From Jimgerdemannia flammicorona (Eukaryota > Mucoromycota > Endogonomycetes > Endogonales > Endogonaceae): 22,336 bases of DNA. The notes beneath the pieces are model-generated. The model worked only from the letters and a program-made list of their open reading frames with translations, ran no database searches and was not told the DNA's origin. This document shows positions 19,314-22,336 of the stretch, in pieces (the first letter of the stretch is position 1; every line of letters starts with the position of its first letter). A program made the translations under genes and the position numbers. The stretch covers positions 1-22,336 of the forward strand of contig RBNI01001464.1 in NCBI GenBank assembly GCA_003990745.1. The letters are read 5' to 3'.

Positions 19314-20762
19314 TATCTGCTAAAATATCAGAGAAAATCTCTCTCAATATATCCTCCTCAGTAGTCTTCTCTAGTTGCATGATCTCACCTACCTTTAGGT
19401 ATTCTCAGTATATATTTACTATCTCCACTATATAAGTATTCTCCAATTGAGTTTCAGATACAATCTTTTTAATATCTTTAAATTTACCTTACCTTATCTT
19501 ATTTCTATCTGCTTACTTTCCTTTCACTAATATATAAAGTAAGTCCTCTACTCTCTAAGCTATAAGAATGAAATCTCAGCTATCTCTATCTCTTTATCTT
19601 ATTGTGATCTACCTCAGCTCTCTTTATTGTCTTTTTTACTACTCCTTACAGTACTATTTATAGATACTTCCAGTTCTTCTTTCTCTATTACTTTCTCTTT
19701 TTATTGACTAGAATCCATATTTAGTCCTTAGTAAACTCCTTTCATTTTTTCTTATATATTGCCTTTACTGTCTTCTTCTCTAAGATAATTAACAACTCTT
19801 TCTTCTTTTGTTCTGACTTTTTTTTTTTCTATATCTTATACTTTTGATCAGTAATATAGATTATCTTAGGTGATTCTTTTTCTAGTTCAGTTATCTCTAG
19901 TTATACTATTATCTCACAGTTCTTATTCTATAACTTAATACTCTCTCAGAATATAAAACTGAAATCCACTATCTTACTATATTTTATCAGAGCTTTTACT
20001 ATCATCTCTTTCATCTTCTATTTATCTAGCATTTGCAACTCTTTAACTATTAGTCTAATAGTATATAGATCTCATCTCAAATATCTTATTATCTCAATCT
20101 TAACTATCTTAATAGTCAATTCTTTCTTCAGAATCTTTATTATTTTTTCTTTCTTTACAAAGCTGATCTCTACTATCTCAGTAGAAGAAATAAACTTTAA
20201 TAACTTTACTCTAGTAAGTTTCTCTCTCATTAGCTACAGAATCTCTCTAACAGATATCTTTAACTCTAAAAAGTTAGTAAAAATTACTTACATTGATACT
20301 AATTTGTAAAAAAAAAAACCAGACTACTAACTTACTAGTTTTAGTTACTAGTATAGTCTTTTTTTTGCTCTCAGATATCTCAGTAATCATCTTTTCAGTC
20401 ACACTATTACTAGTTATATCACTATTTATAGCAATTCCACCCAATCCTCTAGATCATTATATAAAGTAAAATTAATCACTAATCCAACACCAGGCTTTCT
20501 AGTCATATCTCTCTATCTAACTAATTATCTAACTCTTTTCTCTATTAATACTATACCACCCCTATTTTGTCACCACTAATCTGACAGCAGCTCTTCTACC
20601 CTCCACCACTATATATGAATTCTCTATCTCAATAGCCCTCGTCTGCCTACCTCTACCACCCCCAATACCTTCAGCCCCAATAGTAGTTACAAAGCTCTTG
20701 AAAAAGCCTAAACTAGACCTTCTTCTCTCCAGGAACTCTGAGCCCATTAATTCCTAATTCAC
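19314..20762 (-). pseudogene. decayed Lys/Glu-rich frame, unrecognised (possible LINE ORF1/gag)
   Basis: The - strand reads as one long degraded gene. Its first part (20562-20747) is open and Arg/Gly-rich (MGSEFLERRRSSLGF, IGGGRGRQTRAIEIENSY). After stops and a frame change near an A run at about 20310 it continues as FLELKISVREIL*LMREKLT, ISSTEIVEISFVKKEKIIKI, KSEQKKKELLIILEKKTVKA and TEEDILREIFSDILADM. Stops fall where Trp or Gln fits. The highly charged, probably coiled-coil character resembles the first ORF of a LINE or a gag, but no motif proves this and no RT is present nearby. Confidence 0.45.
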
Positions 20763-21260
20763 CATATTACCAAAACTTGTTGTGAGATAGCTAGACTCCT
20801 GCTGCACCTTACACACCAGTATTGCTGAAGTGAAACAGTCAAACATATTGCTTTTTGCTAAAAGATGCGCGTGTGGCTTAGCTCGCTCCGTGTGGTTTGA
20901 GCAAAAGAAGTTCTGTTGTGCGATGTTTCTTGACCATTCATCGCTTTATCGTTTTTCATTCATCGCTGTTCTGTAATTAGTCGTCGTCATTATTGTTCTG
21001 CAATTAGTCAACGTCATCATTGTTCATACGTTTAGTGTTAGCCATATTTCATTGATTACTATTTTATTTACGAAGTTCAGAGCGTCAAGCATTTAACATA
21101 TTGTCCGATGTTGGGGGAGTGCGTATAGTTTATGATGGTTACAAACCTACATTGCACCTCACGGAAGATCATTCACACGAATATCGTCACGTGAATGTAT
21201 GCATATGGCCTACCGCCATCGTCATTGAGGAGCTTGACGAGCAGTCCATCTTATCGATCT
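20763..21260. other. intergenic region, end of RIP-like DNA, 27-bp tandem pair
   Basis: Composition shifts to ordinary here and CpG reappears from about 20868. Two adjacent 27-bp copies starting TGTTCTGTAATTAG and TGTTCTGCAATTAG occupy 20967-21020, preceded by two CATTCATCGCT motifs. A CACGTG palindrome lies at 21188-21193. No gene or RNA is recognised. It forms the 3' flank of the uL13m gene. Confidence 0.55.
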
Positions 21261-22060
21261 CTACCTAGCACCAACACCACCACTCTTCGGTCTTACAGTT
21301 TTCCCCGCTGGCGCCTCCTCCGGCTCCTCGTCGTACCGCTTGATAATGTTGTCCGCGTACGGGTGTTTGTCGTCGGCGAAGATGAGCAGGCGATCCAGCC
21401 GCGGTTCGCGGAGGCGATTCTTGGGCAGCATGCCGGAGACGGCCTTGCGGATGATCTGAAAAAGGGAGGTCAGTTCGTTAAGGCCGTCGTTAGGGCCGTG
21501 TTTCATCAGCGTGCGTCCTTCGGGGATTCTCAAGACATACGACCGAGATCGGCAACACATACCGATTCGGGATCCCGCTCCATCAACCGCTTGTATGGGA
21601 TCTCTTTCAGCCCGCCGGGATAGCCCGTGTGATGGCGATAGAGCTTCTGCTCGGCTTTTCGGCCCGTAACAACGACGTGCTTGGCGTTGATAACGACGAC
21701 ATAGTCGCCGCAGTCGGCTGTGACGAGGAAGGAGGTATATCAATCCACGAAATTTAACATTTGCGGAACCTGGTGTTGCATAAACGGACGGGGCAAATAA
21801 AAACGCGTATTCACATGCTGGGTCATAGATCGGCTTGTGTTTCCCCATCAAGGTAGTGGCAACCCCAGTTGCCATCCGGCCGAGAATCCGCTGCCTCGCG
21901 TCGACCAGGTGCCAGACGCGTGCATATGCTAGTGCGGTCTATGTTTGAGGGATCAGATTGCATGCTGGCTCGTTGGTCTGTTGTGTATCGCAGGACAAAG
22001 TAGAACTTTGTGTAAATAAAGCAGGAGATAGCTCCTTACGTTTCCGACGGCCTGCGACAT
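21261..22060 (-). CDS. MRPL23: mitochondrial large-subunit ribosomal protein uL13m, four exons
   Basis: Component of the mitochondrial large ribosomal subunit. Exons on the - strand: 22060-22040, 21938-21815, 21717-21563 and 21455-21261, giving 164 residues plus TAG. Introns are 101 bp (GTAAGG...CATAG), 97 bp (GTGAAT...CACAG) and 107 bp (GTATGT...TTCAG); CTGAT and CTGAC branch-like motifs precede the first and third acceptors. Exon 1 codes only MSQAVGN. Family signatures: [68 protein letters not shown] and [20 protein letters not shown]. Length is normal for fungal uL13m, and the C-terminus ends in a short charged tail. No stop or frameshift is seen; CpG content is normal. The symbol follows the yeast orthologue. 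Confidence 0.95.
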
Positions 22061-22336
22061 TGTTAAATAGTTTTGTGTTGTTGGTCGCAAGAACAGGACT
22101 GTTATCAGTGACGTCATGAGAATTTGGCAAGAAATAGTTGATGGGTGGATCGATAGATGCCTCCTCATTTGTTTCTCCTCCATCACACGGTAGAAGAAGC
22201 GCATCATGTACGTCAACCATCCATCCATCCATCTCTTGACCCACTCCTACCATCTCTGTATGCCATTCTCGAGGATGACCCCCAGATGGCCTGAGGCGCC
22301 CGATATGGATGTTTTGCTAACCAACTCTACTCGTCT
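22061..22336 (-). promoter_or_regulatory. 5' flank of uL13m gene with CRE-like octamer
   Basis: The 276 bp upstream of the uL13m ATG contain a perfect TGACGTCA palindrome at 22109-22116 (49-56 bp before the ATG), the consensus of ATF/CREB-type bZIP factors, and a CCAT tetranucleotide run at 22217-22233. No clear TATA box. The transcription start is unknown, so the octamer may be in the 5' leader. Short frames here have no coding features. Confidence 0.35.

Noticed and set aside
20312..20372. Hairpin with A and T runs around GACTACTAAC...TAGTATAGTC
   Set aside because: Short and imperfect in very AT-rich DNA, within the decayed frame; not enough to call an element or terminator.
20868..20915. 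Possible tRNA-like segment (GTGTGGCTTAGCTCG...)
   Set aside because: No acceptor pairing, anticodon stem or T-arm consensus follows; two GTGTGGYTT motifs explain the resemblance.
21195..21623. 142-codon frame on the + strand over the uL13m gene
   Set aside because: It lies antisense to exons 3-4 and the intron between them; the - strand gene model has family motifs, GT-AG introns and exact phase, so this is a shadow.
21563..21875. Unspliced - strand frame through uL13m introns
   Set aside because: Reading through the introns breaks the conserved protein; splicing at 21814/21718 and 21562/21456 restores [12 protein letters not shown] and [12 protein letters not shown].
21939..22253. Two open frames upstream of and over exon 1
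   Set aside because: They sit in the 5' flank and first intron of uL13m, disagree with its frame and have no recognisable domain.

Overview
The window looks like a filamentous ascomycete (Pezizomycotina-type) nuclear chromosome. The evidence is one spliced nuclear gene for the mitochondrial ribosomal protein uL13m at the right edge (three short GT-AG introns of 97-107 bp) and about 20 kb of AT-rich DNA whose broken frames carry the scars of repeat-induced point mutation (RIP): stops where a TGG, CAG, CAA or CGA codon is expected, and very few CpG by eye. Species cannot be named from the sequence.

Layout, left to right. 1-1191: a 14-bp CpG-rich minisatellite running off the left edge, perfect at the edge and decaying rightwards. 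1192-3608: satellite remnants, then decayed AT-rich DNA with no recognisable gene. 3609-5135: a solo LTR (1527 bp, 4-bp ATAT target duplication). 5540-6590: a heavily mutated Ty3/Gypsy chromovirus integrase plus chromodomain on the + strand. 7166-18626: an almost complete LTR retrotransposon on the - strand, same family as the solo LTR, with order LTR - gag - protease - dUTPase - reverse transcriptase - RNase H - integrase - polypurine tract - LTR. It carries two nested insertions: a 587-bp hAT-type foldback MITE in the integrase zinc-binding domain (8-bp duplication) and a 2043-bp TGTAAG...CTTACA element in the 5' LTR (5-bp duplication). 18877-19307: a 431-bp AT-rich foldback element. 19314-20762: a decayed Lys/Glu-rich frame on the - strand. 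From about 20.8 kb base composition becomes ordinary and CpG returns. 21261-22060: the uL13m gene on the - strand, four exons, apparently intact (164 aa).

Two features of the retrotransposon family stand out. It has a dUTPase domain inside pol with all five motif positions recognisable. Its 1.5-kb LTR contains a reading frame of about 265-283 codons, in the same orientation as gag-pol, found in all three LTR copies. The nested 2-kb element has an LTR-like structure with its own unrelated-looking acidic reading frame, so more than one lineage here may carry genes within LTR-like sequence. Every element gene is broken by stops or frameshifts, so these are fossils. The MITE is far less RIP-like than its host and is probably the youngest insertion.
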